Source: Glandiceps talaboti (lineage: Eukaryota; Hemichordata; Enteropneusta; Spengelidae). From it: a stretch of 64,000 nucleotides of DNA. Shown in pieces: positions 1-12,254 of this stretch. The translations under genes and the position numbers were made by a program. How positions within the stretch are numbered: the stretch's first letter is position 1; every line of letters starts with the position of its first letter. The stretch is from contig NC_135558.1 of NCBI RefSeq assembly GCF_964340395.1, forward strand, positions 739,001 through 803,000, given 5' to 3'. Below the pieces are notes generated by a model. It ran no database searches, was not told where the DNA came from, and worked only from the letters and a program-made list of their open reading frames with translations.

Positions 1-40
1 TCTCAACATGAAACAAAAGTAATCATCAAAACATATTAAT

Positions 41-379
41 GGGAATGCCACTCCACGAATTGAAGGTATTTTCATAAACTTTAATTTCTGGATAATCATT
101 TCATTATTTCACATCACATAAATTTTGCACAACTGCCAAACACCAAATTGAAACTCTAATTTACCTATATTGTTCTCACACTGGTCCACCATTACTTATA
201 GGTTTCAATCCCATGATGCAACAGTAGCACATTGAGAGAACAACAGAGGTGAAAGAAATTCACTTTCAAAATGACTTTTCTTTGCAATCACATGAAATTT
301 GTGTGATGTGAAATCATAAAATAACTCTTCAGAACCAAAAGTTGATGAAAATGCATTTATTTCCTGGAGTGGTATTCCT
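41..379. mobile_element. Fold-back MITE with long inverted arms
   Basis: Two arms of about 160 to 170 bp are imperfect reverse complements. The left end reads GGGAATGCCACTCCA and the right end reads TGGAGTGGTATTCC. Both arms carry TTTCACATCACA (or its complement), the CCTATATTGTTCTC/GAGAACAACAGAGG pair and a TTTTCATAAACTTT-like block. No coding capacity is visible, so this looks like a non-autonomous DNA transposon. Arms of the same family recur at about 8990-9120 and 12840-13010. I could not fix a target-site duplication. It lies downstream of the last visible TPR exon, inside that gene if the gene continues left. Confidence 0.75.
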
Positions 380-452
380 GTTTAACATCATACATGTATA
401 GACTTTATCAAATATAATGATGGATAGAACCTTGTGTCTGACTTCTCCTTAC

Positions 453-2413
453 CCTCAAATCTCTTGATTACATCATCAGGAAAGTGACATAGATTAGATG
501 CTACCACAGTTATGTTATCCACCAATTGCTCTTCATGCTCGGCATCATGGTCTAGGGCATTCAGGAATGAGGTAATAGCTTTGTCATACTGACTTTGGTT
601 GTCAAGGGAAACAGCTAATAAGTAATGACCCTGAAGAGAAAGAAATGAATAGTCATCATAAAAGTACACTATTATAGCCATAGTAATTATAACATCTTTT
701 TGACAATGTTTCAATTTTCATGTTTCACATAGATTTACAATTATTTTTTTTCCATTTGTTATAGCATCAGCTCAGAATTCATCCTGTGATAAAAATTCTT
801 GTTAAAACAAACTGTCATGGATATAACATTTAGTTTTTTGATCGAAAGTTTCCAAAATAGCAAGTGTTGAATAAGGGTAATTCTTTCTATTTTTATTATC
901 TTAAATGGTCAGTCAGTTAAAATAAAAGTTAGCGTGCTGGTGATACTTTTACTTCATAATCACATATGTCTGGATCTTGCCCGTGCTGGACACCTCAAAA
1001 TGAAAATTACAGTCAGAAGGATTTGATTTATTAGAGCTCCTAAATTTCAATGATAAATAATAATACCCCGACCCACACAATGCACATTTGTGTTCAGTTA
1101 ACAGCACACCTGGTACTGCCCTTTCCATGTTACCATTCACTGACTCTATTTGATACAGCCATGTAGAGACCAGTAAGAAAATGCACATACCCACTTTTAA
1201 GATAGCAAGATTGTATGAATACTATTTCTTGCAACACTTTGTTTAAACGAAATAATCAGAAATAAAATGAACTAACATGTCATCACGCAGACATCAAATG
1301 CAGACATCAAAACATTGGTGCCGGCGTCTTTGCATCTAGTTCCAGTGTTTATTCCATATAGACAAATTATAGCAAGAAAGTTCAACCTTGCTCTGTAGAA
1401 TGTACAGTATGTTTCTTACTTGTTTCAGTGCAGTATTAAAACACAGCAAGTGAACAGTAACATGAAATGGGCAGTATGTATAAAACTCAGGCAACACAAT
1501 GTAAGTGTACACTGGTATACATTCACACTGGTATATGTACAACAAACATTGACACCAATGTACATATGTACATGTATATACACACCTGTGGTATTAATGG
1601 GTTGATTTTGACAAGTTGTTCAGCATCTTTCTGTGCTAGATCATACTGTCTGACTTCCAGATATACAGCTGCCCTGGCACTCAACAACTCTAATTTCTGA
1701 CTATCAATTTCCAAGGCCTCACTGTAAAACTTGATAGCTTCTAAAAAGTCTTTGTCTTGAAATGCTGCATCACCTTTACTTTGAAGTTCAATAACCTGTA
1801 AGGGGAAACACACTAGATGAATTAGGAGACACTAACCATTTTATATCGTGTATGATCCAAAATTGGTGGAGGGTCTATGTCCAAATCAAGGACAAGACAG
1901 TCACACGCATTATTTCACACATACTGTAAAATTTGTAGATGTTAAATATTTTTTCTACTGAAAAGATATTGTTTAATCCCAAAATAGAGGGATTTTCACA
2001 TGTTGGTTGTTTTCTGTTTGTCACCTGTCCTTGGGTGGGGTGGGGTGGGGTGGGGTGGGATGGGGTGGGATGGGTGGAGTGGAGTGGGGTAGGATCTACA
2101 ATAAAGTTTATACTATAAAACATTTCTGGTAAATTTAATTTCTGTTTTTGTTGGGAACACTAAGGTAAAGATCTGGGATGGCTCAAGTAGATTTCTTTAC
2201 AAGATTTGATACCCAAGAAACACTCATGTATACAACAATGTCATAATGACTATAATTCACTATTAAATGTATACTTACACTTTGTATTTCATCGTTTTCA
2301 CTGATAGGTTCACTACCCTCAGCTATGCTGTACAAACTGCCAATGCTAACACTTCTAATCTGACCAGTCACAACAGCTGCCATGGCTGGGGATAGGGGGA
2401 GGGTGGATGACAT
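453..2413 (-). CDS. TPR-repeat protein, 5' part (gene continues past left edge)
   Basis: Three coding exons are predicted on the minus strand: 2413-2279 (45 codons from the ATG), 1795-1586 (70 codons) and 630-453 (59 codons plus one base). Acceptors (TTACAG, TTCAG) and donors (GTAAGT, GTGTGT, GTAAGG) keep phases 0, 0 and 1. Exon 1 is low in recognisable features. Exon 2 encodes a classic TPR pair with the pattern GDAAFQDKDFLEAIKFYSEA and a second helix pair ending at KINPLIPQ. Exon 3 starts GHYLLAVSLDNQSQYDKA, a further TPR, followed by a helical acidic stretch. The remaining exons lie left of the window. TPR arrays are protein-binding scaffolds, often in ubiquitin ligases of LONRF or TTC type or in chaperone partners. 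I cannot name the orthologue. A 5' UTR exon may lie upstream. It is head-to-head with the TOR4A-like gene, with 1.3 kb between start codons. Confidence 0.7.
1195..1470 (+). repeat. Dispersed repeat, copy 1
   Basis: This stretch matches 59712-59975 on the same strand. Shared blocks include AGATAGCAAGATTG, CAGACATCAAATGCA, a CATCAAA..CATT segment followed by CTAGTT, and GTGAACAGTAA near the far end. It lies in intron 2 of the TPR gene. No ORF or terminal repeats were recognised, so the class is unknown. Confidence 0.6.
2030..2092. repeat. GGGGT pentamer microsatellite
   Basis: Irregular tandem (TGGGG)n with GGGAT and GGAGT variants, in intron 1 of the TPR gene. It is strongly strand-asymmetric and could form G-quadruplexes. 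Confidence 0.85.
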
Positions 2414-3737
2414 TGTACACTGGGTCTGCGGTTGGGGGGAAAAGGTAGAAAAATTATAACCATCTGAAATTTGGTTGAATTTGAAAAATGTACACAAAAC
2501 ACATTTAATGAAATTTGAAGTATACTCAATAAAGGAAAGTACAATTGAGTCTGAAAGGAAAGAATGACTACCATAAGAATGGGGAAACTGAGAAAAATGT
2601 GATTGGAAAAGAGATATTTTGAAAGGAGAAACACAAAGTGCAAGTGCACTGTGGGAAAAAAAGAATTTTAATAAGAAATACAAAAATGATAGTTATCAAA
2701 TATATACGAACACACATATTACCTTTTACTGATTATTTTTCGGTTGTCAAAATTATTTGTAAATACCGTTAGATCTGTTCATTGACGTGTTGAAACTAAT
2801 GTACAATGTGCAAGTTTTTATCATCCGTGTTCACATTGTGTGAAAGTTAGTACAACGTATTCTCGCATGAGAGTATTTTTTTTTTCCGCTGACAAGGTGA
2901 TATAACTCTGTGGTTGTTTTCAAAATATTTACCATCTTGTCGATGTCAACACAAACATTGTTTATGTCTTTGCTTGTCTATCAACTCAAATTCACCGTTG
3001 TTAAACTGTGTTGTTTTAACGATAACAAAAACAGAATTTGTCGTATTGAAAACCATATACAGAGAGGTGCAAGTTACAACAAAACTGCTATAGCCCTCCC
3101 TCCCCTTACACCCCCACGCACTGATGGACTTTCCGACGGAAGAAATCCCCAAGAAAGTGAGACGTGCACGTCACACATGCAGTAAAGTACATGTACATAT
3201 TTGTACACGACGCGCTCTCCACAGACTCGTCTTCGTGAAGTTGTAGTGCTAAGTCAAGATTAACTTACGTCAAATCACTTCCTTTTGTGCGTTTTACATT
3301 CCCACTTGTTGCTTACATTTCGATAATGTCCATATCAAACCATAAGTGGCATAATTCCGGTGATTTTTCCGGATAATTAGAAGGCCGCCATGTAATGTAC
3401 CGTATTTTGCATGTCAATGCAATTTCCCCTGGCAACCCGTCTGTAGTGTATGTCAATAGTAAACACTGTCTTAGAGGGTCTTAAATATCATTGTTTTTAT
3501 TGAACTTTCATGGAAGAGACATTGTCACGTGTCACCAACAATATTCAGTCATATCATGCTCTAACATAAATATTTACATAGATCTATTTTCTGTGAATGT
3601 TTGTGAAAACTCTGGCAAATAAATTATTCTAGTCTGAAATTATACCTACTTAGGTGGGCGTGATTATTGTGACCTCTGAACCTTCCCAGTGAAAACTTCT
3701 TGAAAAGCTCAAAGTCCGGGAAATACGAAATGATATC
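2414..3737. promoter_or_regulatory. Divergent intergenic region between the TPR gene and TOR4A-like gene
   Basis: This 1.3-kb segment separates two start codons that face away from each other. It should hold both promoters and 5' UTRs. I see no clear TATA box and no coding exon. Apart from the start-proximal UTRs it looks unremarkable. The regulatory role is inferred from position only. Confidence 0.45.
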
Positions 3738-6139
3738 ATGGCATATTTAGGGCATTTTTCGTCAATGAGTCCCTCGTTGTTACGTGTTGTTAACCCATTT
3801 GAAGAATATGAAGAGGCAACCATCACGGATGGTAGGTTTCTGTATAGTTTGTTGCTTGTTCACATGTTTTCGCAGACATGCTGTTAGGAAACCGGAAGTA
3901 GATGGAAGGTAGTACGTCAGCACCGCTACTTGCAGTTACTCGAATGAATCTGTATGATTTAAAAAAAAATATGTATGGTAAATACGTCTTATGGAAGTAC
4001 ATGTACATGGGTGATACTTCCATGGTTCACCCACACGACTGTGTACACAACATACTAACCTACCCCCCCCCCCCCATTGTTTGTAGCATCAGTGTTCTCA
4101 GAAATTAGCTATAGATTATCAGATGACATTTGTATAAGATTGAGAGACTGAAGGTATTGTTATGTTAATAATTATTTCAAAACCCTTACACATATCATGG
4201 AGAGAGATGCATGAAAGTAAAAATTAACACAGTTCTTCTATTCCTACCTTCATGCATGTATGAATACTAGTTATTTATTTATTTCTATCAATCTCTGCTT
4301 GCATTGCAGCCAAGTCTTCTCTGTCAGTCAGTGCCAGGGGAAGAATATCCAAACCAATTTATCAATAGACCACAGTCAACTCTACAGGGTATTTCCAGGA
4401 ACTCTATGTCAATTATTGGTCCAAAGAGAGAAAATCTACTCCAACCAAGCAGGCTGGCTGGAGCATTAACAGTAACCCACAATCCTCCACCAGTGTCATC
4501 TTTGACACCCACACAGAAATATCAAGTGTTTTCATTTCAGCAGACTGGGAATCTCCAAATTAAAGATGGAAATACTCACTCAGTATCATTACAGTCATTT
4601 CAACATTATTCACAATTTGAAGGAAACGAAACAGGTTATGATGATGAAAAGTCTGCAAGTTTTCAAGCAAATTTGTTTTGTAGTGATGTAGTCCATGATG
4701 ATAGTAGACCCATGAACAATAGTGACTACCATCAACAGTTCATAAGGGGTGATACAGTATATGATGGAAATAGAAACATGAAGAAATTCGACAAGAATGT
4801 TTTGTATCGCAATGCTAGTATGCAAACTATATTACCTAATCATAGAGTGAAGATTAACAGAAATGAAAGTTTACGTGTTCCTGTGATTAAACCCAAAACA
4901 GGAAGACTTCAAAGTGGTTGCTTTTCTCGCAGTGCTTCTGTTCCTCCTAGTTTAGGAAATAACACTTTACCAAATAGACAAACCTTTCCCGGTAGGAGTC
5001 TGACAGGAACAAAATCCCGGCAAAGAAAACATGTTGATCAAAGCTGTAGAGAAGTAGAAATGAAGGAAACTAAGGATCAGATGCGGAAGATGTCTTCAAA
5101 AAAAACACAGGCAACAGAAAACAATGCCAACAGTCACAGTTTTTGGACTTCGAGGTGGTTGTTATTGCTTCTTGTCACATCAGCAGTTCTCCTTGCAGTA
5201 CTACTCATGAGTCAAAATAGTTCTGTACAAAAAGAAATTAATCTTCCTCTTGGCCTGACAAGAAGCAAACCAGTGAATATTAACACTACAGAACTTGACA
5301 AAGTATTACAAAAATCAGTATTTGGGCAGCATATAGTGAATGAACTTCTGTCTAATGTTATTACCAACTATGCTGTGGATGATACAAATGTAAACCCGCT
5401 AGTGTTAGCATTTCATGGTGGGGTTGGAACTGGTAAAACCATGGTAACAGAAATTCTGTCAGATCATCTTTTCAAGAAACAAAAGCTTGAGAGGTGTATG
5501 CATAGGTTTGTCTCATCATTGGATTTCCCTCATGATGATAAAGTAGCTGAATACAAAACAGTGATCGTAAAAGTAATCAACTCGACAACTCGATATGGCT
5601 GTAAAGTCAGATTTCTTGTATTTGATGAGATTGACAGCATCCCTTTAAGTCTGTTACCAGTACTTATTGATGTATTCAAAGGAAATTCATCAGTGATTGA
5701 AAATGGAAAAGTAATTTACATTCTAGAAAGCAACCTTTTTGGCAAAGAAATCATTGAATTAATGGTGCAGCGGTACTTCCAGGGTAAATCATTTGATTCA
5801 GTGACTCTTGATGAGATAAAAGGATATCTCTATCATACTGCCTTCCGTGAAACTGTTGTACAAGGATCTGATACAAACGACTTTGATCACATGAATGGCT
5901 ATCTAATATACACAGTGTTGAAATCTACCATTGATTTCATGGTACCTTTTCTACCATTGACAAAACACCATGTCAAACAATGTATTGAGAAGGATCTGAG
6001 ACAGAAAGGTTATCAGGCCTCAAAGGAAATTGTTGATCGAGTCACAGATCAACTCCAGTATTTCCCGCTCAAACTACAATGGTTTTCAGTCAATGGTTGC
6101 AAAGGAGTTTCTTCATATGTTGATTTAATGAAAATATAA
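3738..6139 (+). CDS. TOR4A: Torsin-4A-like AAA+ ATPase with transmembrane anchor
   Basis: Two coding exons are predicted, 3738-3831 and 4332-6139, giving 633 aa. Exon 1 starts MAYLGHFSSM and ends at donor G|GTAGGT. The acceptor TCAGTCAG|TG at 4331 restores frame, whereas the nearer TTGCAG at about 4309 would not. The N-terminal 300 residues are Ser/Asn-rich, basic and probably disordered. One hydrophobic helix lies at about 307-326 (WLLLLLVTSAVLLAVLLMSQ). The AAA+ domain follows: VFGQHIVNEL, Walker A GGVGTGKT (394-401), Walker B VFDEID (D463, E464), VPFLPL, and the torsin sensor-II motif GCK (620-622) near the C-terminus. Torsins are ER and nuclear-envelope-lumen ATPases. The long N-terminus plus TM places this with TOR4A rather than the signal-peptide torsins. 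It is longer than human TOR4A (423 aa). A LAP1/LULL1-type gene lies 17 kb downstream. Confidence 0.88.
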
Positions 6140-7540
6140 ACAGATCTCATCAATTATTTATGAAAAATTGATTTACATACAAAATGTTTATTATATTTCA
6201 AAGTACATCAATATATTTATTTTCTGTTGTATGCAAAAGGTTTGTCTTCATGTTATTTTTTCAGTGTTAGTAACTGCTTAGATTATTGAATTCTGGTAGG
6301 GAGGACAACTTTTGTAAATAGTTGATAAAAGTGAGCCTTGGTAAATCAAACTGGGAACAAAGGTTGTTTTCTTTGCACTTTACAGACAAGTACATTTATG
6401 GTAAAAAATATCTGATGCAATAGTGTATTTCAACACCTTTACATTCAGAATTTCTAGTCTGCTGTACTATATCAGCAGGTGTACATTTGCTAACCACTGT
6501 GTCATCACATGACTTGCATGTATCAAGTGTGTGTGAGACTACAGCTGACTATAGTAATTGCCATCTTGGATCTACAATATTGAATTACCATGGAAACGTG
6601 TATATATTCCTATCCTTTACACTAGCTATCCTTTGGGTGATCAGTCGTCCCAGCCAATGAGAGTGCGAGATGTGATTACTAGTTACCTGTGTACGTATGC
6701 AATGTACACAGGCACCAGCGAACAGGTGTATGCTGGTACATTGCAATAGCATGTCATGTGATTGTCAAATTATACATATACTAATTGGGAGACATGTGCG
6801 AAGTGTAAAGTGATATTTGTAATTGTAAAATTTTTGCTACAAAAATGCAGGTGATGAATAGACAGATTTATAACACTGCCATGATGATTATTGTAACGTG
6901 GTGCAAATCAACAAACACTTCCTTAGCTAATAACTTTAAACTAGATATTTTTGCCACAAGAGAATTTTACCATTTTACAGTTTTCTGTCAGTTCCAGAAG
7001 ACTAATTCTGTACAAAAATACTTAGCCAGATGTACATGTTTGTGTACAAAATTACTTATTTTCTTGACATTTGTTTGTTTATCAGTAAAGCAAGCAAAAA
7101 GTCGTCTGTTGTGAAAAATTCCACATTTTCAGTATTTTGTCCGACACTGTCTTCAGCTTATGTATTCCAAACAGTGTTTTCAATAACAAATTATTTACAA
7201 CTGTATATTTGACTTTTGCTATGTTTATTTCTAGTTTTACCATAAACAGACTTTTATGGTCATGTCTCATTATTCAAGTTCTTTTAATATATAGTAAACA
7301 GTGCCTTCAGTAACGATATGTGTACTACTGTTGGCACACTCTGTCTATTGAAGGACTGTAACTACAGCAATTATTTTTGTCCTTCACAGTGTTTACATCT
7401 TGAGGTTTGATTAAAAGGAGGACCTTCATCACATGATGTTACTTTGTTTATTTTAGGTGAGATTTGCCTACATCTACAAGCAAAAACAAGTCTTATTGCC
7501 AGTGTTGTATCATTTTCAGATTAAATTTCAAAGTTCAGTT
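6140..7540. other. 3' flank of TOR4A-like gene, no gene seen
   Basis: AT-rich sequence with short, unsupported ORFs on both strands. It probably includes the TOR4A-like 3' UTR. No splice-linked coding segment, RNA gene or complete transposon was recognised. Confidence 0.5.
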
Positions 7541-7542
7541 CT

Positions 7543-8011
7543 GCAGCTACTGCTACAGTGTCAGTAACATACAGCTACTGCTACAGTCAGTAACATAGTT
7601 ACTGCTACAGTGTCAGTGACATACAGCTACTGCTACAGTGTCAGTAACATGCAGCTACTGCTAGTGTCAGTAACATACAGCTACTGCTACAGTGTCAGTA
7701 ACATGCAGCTACTGCTAGTGTCAGTAACATACAGCTGCTGCTACAGTGTCAGTAACATACAGCTACTGCTACAGTGTCAGTAACATACAGCTGCTGCTAC
7801 AGTGTCAGTAACATACAACTACTGCTACAGTGTCAGTAACATACAGTTACTGCTACAGTGTCAGTAACATACAGCTACTGCTACAGTGTCAGTAACATAC
7901 AGCTACTGCTACAGTGTCAGTAACATACAGCTACTGCTACAGTGTCAGTAACATACAGCTACTGCTACAGTGTCAGTAACATACAGCTACTGCTACAGTG
8001 TCAGTAACATG
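7543..8011. repeat. 28-bp minisatellite
   Basis: About 16 tandem copies of a 28-bp unit beginning AGCTACTGCTACAGTGTCAG. Some copies lack ACAG or a few other bases, and the last six or so copies are nearly identical, suggesting recent expansion at the right end. It lies between TOR4A-like and HSD17B7. Confidence 0.95.
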
Positions 8012-8984
8012 CAAGTATTTATGAAAGTCTAGGATCAGATGTAGCGTTATGTGTTCTTGTGATTTATCAATCACTTCCTTATTGTTTAAAAGGGCACATG
8101 CAATATAAACATGACATTTTTTGCACAGCTTTTGAAAAACCTGTGGTTTCCTTCATTCTTTTCATAGCAGTGTGGACATACATTCTGTGACACTGACATT
8201 TTGAGAGTATAACAGTGGTACTATTAAAAAAAACACCCATTATATACCTACTCAGTGTGGGATATTCTGTCATAGCAAAAAAACATGTATGAAGTTATAC
8301 ATGAAGGAAATAACTGTGTCTATAATATGATACAGTAAAAGAAAATAGTGATTTCTTGTTATTATTATTTTGTTTTGTTTCACAAATTCAGCTTGTTATT
8401 GTTTACTGAAAAAAGATAAATAAATGATGCATGGTATCTGCAGAGTTATAATAATAGTCATTATTTATACTTGGTAGTTCTTTAAGAATTATCAGCATTT
8501 ATCTTCCAAGAAGTCCAGTGAGGGCCACCCCTAATGGGTTCAGTGTTAGTGCAGGAGGAAATCTGAATGTTGTGGGATAACCTGTATTGTTTGGTAGAGT
8601 CAAACTGAATGACACACTCATACTTACAGTGTGGCAGATTTGCGCAACCGTAGTCGTAAAGAGGCAAGTGTTTTAACAACTTGGTCACTGACAACCCCCT
8701 TGTTTTTATTTGAGTCTTGCACCCCAGGTTTGTTTTACTTTTCAAAATGGCTATGTCTTGTACCCCAGGTTGGGTTTCAAATATAATGATACTAATAGAG
8801 AGATGATATCAGTAAAAAGGTAACATCTTATAATCAAGGCGTAAACACTGAGGTCTGTCTTCTGGTTCCAGACACAAATTGTTGATTTTTACACCAAATA
8901 TGGCTGCCATTCGGTGATAATGAGCACCAAATGTAATGCAAAGATGTATCTCCCTTCTTTATTACCTGTGCCTAAGATCATATA

Positions 8985-9215
8985 AAATATTGGTCACTCA
9001 GTTCTGGAGAGTCATATCAAGATTTCACATCATATAAATTTCGGTCAGTTGCCAAGAAACACCAAATTAAAAGTCTTTTTCACCTCTATTGTTCTTTCAC
9101 TGTTTCACTACCTCATAGGTCTTTGCAGTCATGAATATGGATTAGATGAACAATGCATATTCATGACTATTTATCTGAAGGAAATAAGCACTCAGGAGTC
9201 ATGAATATTCATTAT
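8985..9215. mobile_element. Composite MITE: one arm of the fold-back family plus a small hairpin element
   Basis: Positions 8997-9120 resemble the left arm of the element at 41-379 (TTTCACATCATATAAATTT, GCCAAGAAACACCAAATT, CACCTCTATTGTTCT). They run directly into a short inverted repeat at about 9150-9212 with ends CATATTCATGACTATTTAT and AGTCATGAATATTCAT. The same two modules occur together, in the opposite order, at 12740-13010. Confidence 0.6.
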
Positions 9216-10703
9216 ACCATCCATGGTTATTTAGCTGTCCAATACTGTACAAACATAATCATAATCATAATAAAGCGCATTACATTAACCCCTTCAATAC
9301 TGAAAACATTCCCGCCAAAACTGTTTGGACAAAGTTCTTGTTTTATGTAAATTTTTGGCATATATCAACTTCATTTTAGACTGGAATTAAAGAAATGTTA
9401 CTTCCTAATAAAGTAATATTATTGTAAGAAGCAGCTCGGATCAGTGATGGAAAGGCATTCCATAGATGAGGGGTACAGAATGAAAAAGCTTGATTACCAT
9501 AATACATAGTACTGACAATAGGCTGGTGTAAATTAATGTTACCATAATACATAGTACTGCCAATAGGCTGGTGTACTCTATTGTTACCATTAAACCGAGA
9601 ACGAAGAGTAAAGAGTTACCATTGGACTGAGAATGAAGAGTACACGACCAGTGGCTTGTTTTGTCAGCAGTTCACAAACACAAGTCGGACACTAAATCAT
9701 TTCACACATTACTTTATTAACACACTTTACTCATTGTATTGCACATTTCATCGAAAAAATCACATTCATGTACTAATTATTAAGTTCAATAAAAAAAGGC
9801 TTTGTCACACTGACATTAAAGCAGATAGTAGTACATATTAGTACTCTACAGTCTTAATAAAGGCAGTAAAATCATTTCAGTTGCATCCAGTAGAATAAAA
9901 CTTCAAATTTATAATCAAAGTATTCTTATAAGTTATATATGAGTCCAGAATTGTTTCAATAGTTGAAGAGTCCTGGTGCTTACTGTAAGTACTCCAATTA
10001 TAAGTAGTAAACAAATCATTCATTGGTCAGTTTTTGTAGAAGTCTTCATCAACAACAAAATTCAAAAACAAAACCTGGCACATCATTGAATGCAGCAGAA
10101 TAAACCTCTATCAAATTTATAATTACACAAGTTCAGAATTGTTTCAAAAGTCAGTCATAGTGTTATTGTAAATACTTCAGTTATATAACTAATACTAACT
10201 GGTGACAACTCATTCAATGCTGTGCTGAGAATAAGTTTTCAATAAAAACAACAAAAAATGAAGAACACACCTGGCTTGTCATTGAAATATTCATAACATT
10301 ATAATACATGCAGTGAAAAAAGTTAATTCATTACAAATCAAGATTTACAGTTGATTTTCATTCCTGAGGAAAAGATTGCACGTCAAAAGATTCAGTTAAA
10401 GCACATCAAAAAGAGTGATTGCCAAAATTAAATAAAATGTGAAGTTTGTGTTTGTTACAGCTATTTTGAAGGCCATCATGAAAGTTGTAACTGGAATGTG
10501 TTTTGAAACTTTTGTAATCATTATATTGTACACCCTGAACAGTATAGAATCACCTGAAGGTAAACATTTTTGTGTAGTACATGTATATGGTGTAACAACA
10601 TTAGATCAAGTCAAATAGATTTATGGGTTTGTACCCAAAAATCAGCACTCCAATGAATCATGATTTCAACTTCTTAACATACTACTTTCAGATAAAATAG
10701 ACC

Positions 10704-10957
10704 TAATAGGGAACTTGTAAACCCGCCATGTTGAATGTTGCATCATGGGAAATATGATAATAAATACTAATCAATTAGCATTGTAAACAATAATGTTACA
10801 TTGTTTGTAACCACGAATGATCAATTCATAGTCACCTTCACCATTGTGGGAGGTTTATTTTATCGGTAGCTACAGATTAGGTATTACGATAACCACAGAT
10901 AATCCCATAGTCCTTTGAATCTGAGCATGCTCAGTCTGGATTGCAAGTTCCCTATTA
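10704..10957. mobile_element. MITE with TAATAGGGAACTTG termini
   Basis: The left end TAATAGGGAACTTG is the exact reverse complement of the right end CAAGTTCCCTATTA, giving a 14-bp terminal inverted repeat around a 254-bp non-coding body. The outermost TA could be the target duplication of a Tc1/mariner-type element. An internal inverted segment (TTGTAAACAATAATG / ACATTGTTTGTAA) is also present. No transposase is encoded. Confidence 0.65.
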
Positions 10958-11849
10958 ACATGTACAATGTTAATTTTGAGTGACTATATTGTTGGTTGTC
11001 AGATCAAAAACATAATACCCCAGTTACAGGTTGTGCAGCTTCAAGTAAAGCCATGTACACACTTAAAGTTCAAGAAATTATTATCACAGAATAGCTTTGA
11101 CAGGGAACTTAAAGAAACTCCTTGCTTGAAATCAGTACAACCAGTCACAATTGTTTAAGACAGATAACAAGTGATAATTTTCAAATATGAAATTTGAGTT
11201 TAAATTCACATCGCCAAAAAAGTCAAACAATATAAAACTCTCCCATATTTCCTATATGGTTTATTGAAACTCAGCCAAGTATCAAAACTGAGAAAACCAA
11301 AAAAGAGAAAATGTTGAAAGTATACCCCGAGTGTTACTGTTTCTACAAGGTAAGTTAAACTAGGTCTGTAGATGAAAGAGGTTTATGACTATATGTTACG
11401 CTTATTCACCATTGCTTCTGCCATAGCAGTGAACAATTACTATTGCCTACTATAAGCAATACCATACATACATAAATGTATGCATGTATGCACGCACATA
11501 CATATGTATGCACACACACACACACACACAATGTCTGGCAGAGCTAAGAAACGTTTGGTCCTATACAAAAGCCTAATCCTATGGATGCGATAGTAGTTAT
11601 CAAAGACTGTGGGATTCAAATATTGAGGTTTAAGTTACTATGACAGAAACAATGGATAACAGATTGGTGTAACAACATTAGCAAAACAACCTATATAATA
11701 TATAAAAGTTATAATTTGTATAAAATCACTAGTCTAAAAGTGTTGCAGCAGATCGGTCTGAGACTAATTTTGTGGGTACTGTTTTTTTGCTATCATAAAA
11801 TCTCTCAAAATACCAGAACAGTTGAATTGATATTTCAGTATTGCACCTG

Positions 11850-12190
11850 TTATTTGTTTATGTATTTCTTTCTATAGGCCTGTTCCATAGCAACCAGCTT
11901 CCTGTATAGTTGTGTTGATAAACCAGATTCGAATTGGAGCTGAAAACAAATGAAAGGTTTGTTGTTATTCAATTTTTTATTTCAGTTATATTAAGGCTTC
12001 AAATCTATCCAGAATTTTAGCCTTTTTACACTAATACTTGGAATTGGGTTGTCATGCATGCAGTCTATAAGCTAATGGCTACTGTTCCTATATCACCTCA
12101 GTGATTACACATTGTAAATATTCACTTTCCCATACAATATGCATGTTTCATAGCACTGTAGCATTGTTTTAGGTATTGCACTGCTGTGCA

Positions 12191-12254
<64 letters not shown>

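Larger units (their letters stand above)
8012..11849. other. Gap between TOR4A-like and HSD17B7 (3' to 3')
   Basis: Intergenic DNA downstream of both convergent genes. Apart from the MITEs listed separately it holds a 45-bp direct duplication at about 9496-9585 (ACCATAATACATAGTACTG twice), small AT-rich tracts and a CATG/CACA microsatellite at about 11462-11530. No supported coding exon is seen. The proximal part (to about 11.85 kb) should contain the HSD17B7 3' UTR. Confidence 0.5.

Noticed and set aside
2183-2683. 166-codon minus-strand ORF upstream of the TPR start
   Set aside because: Its upstream part is low-complexity Phe/Ser-rich sequence beyond the likely ATG at 2413. Only the segment 2279-2413 is supported by a donor and by phase with the TPR exon.
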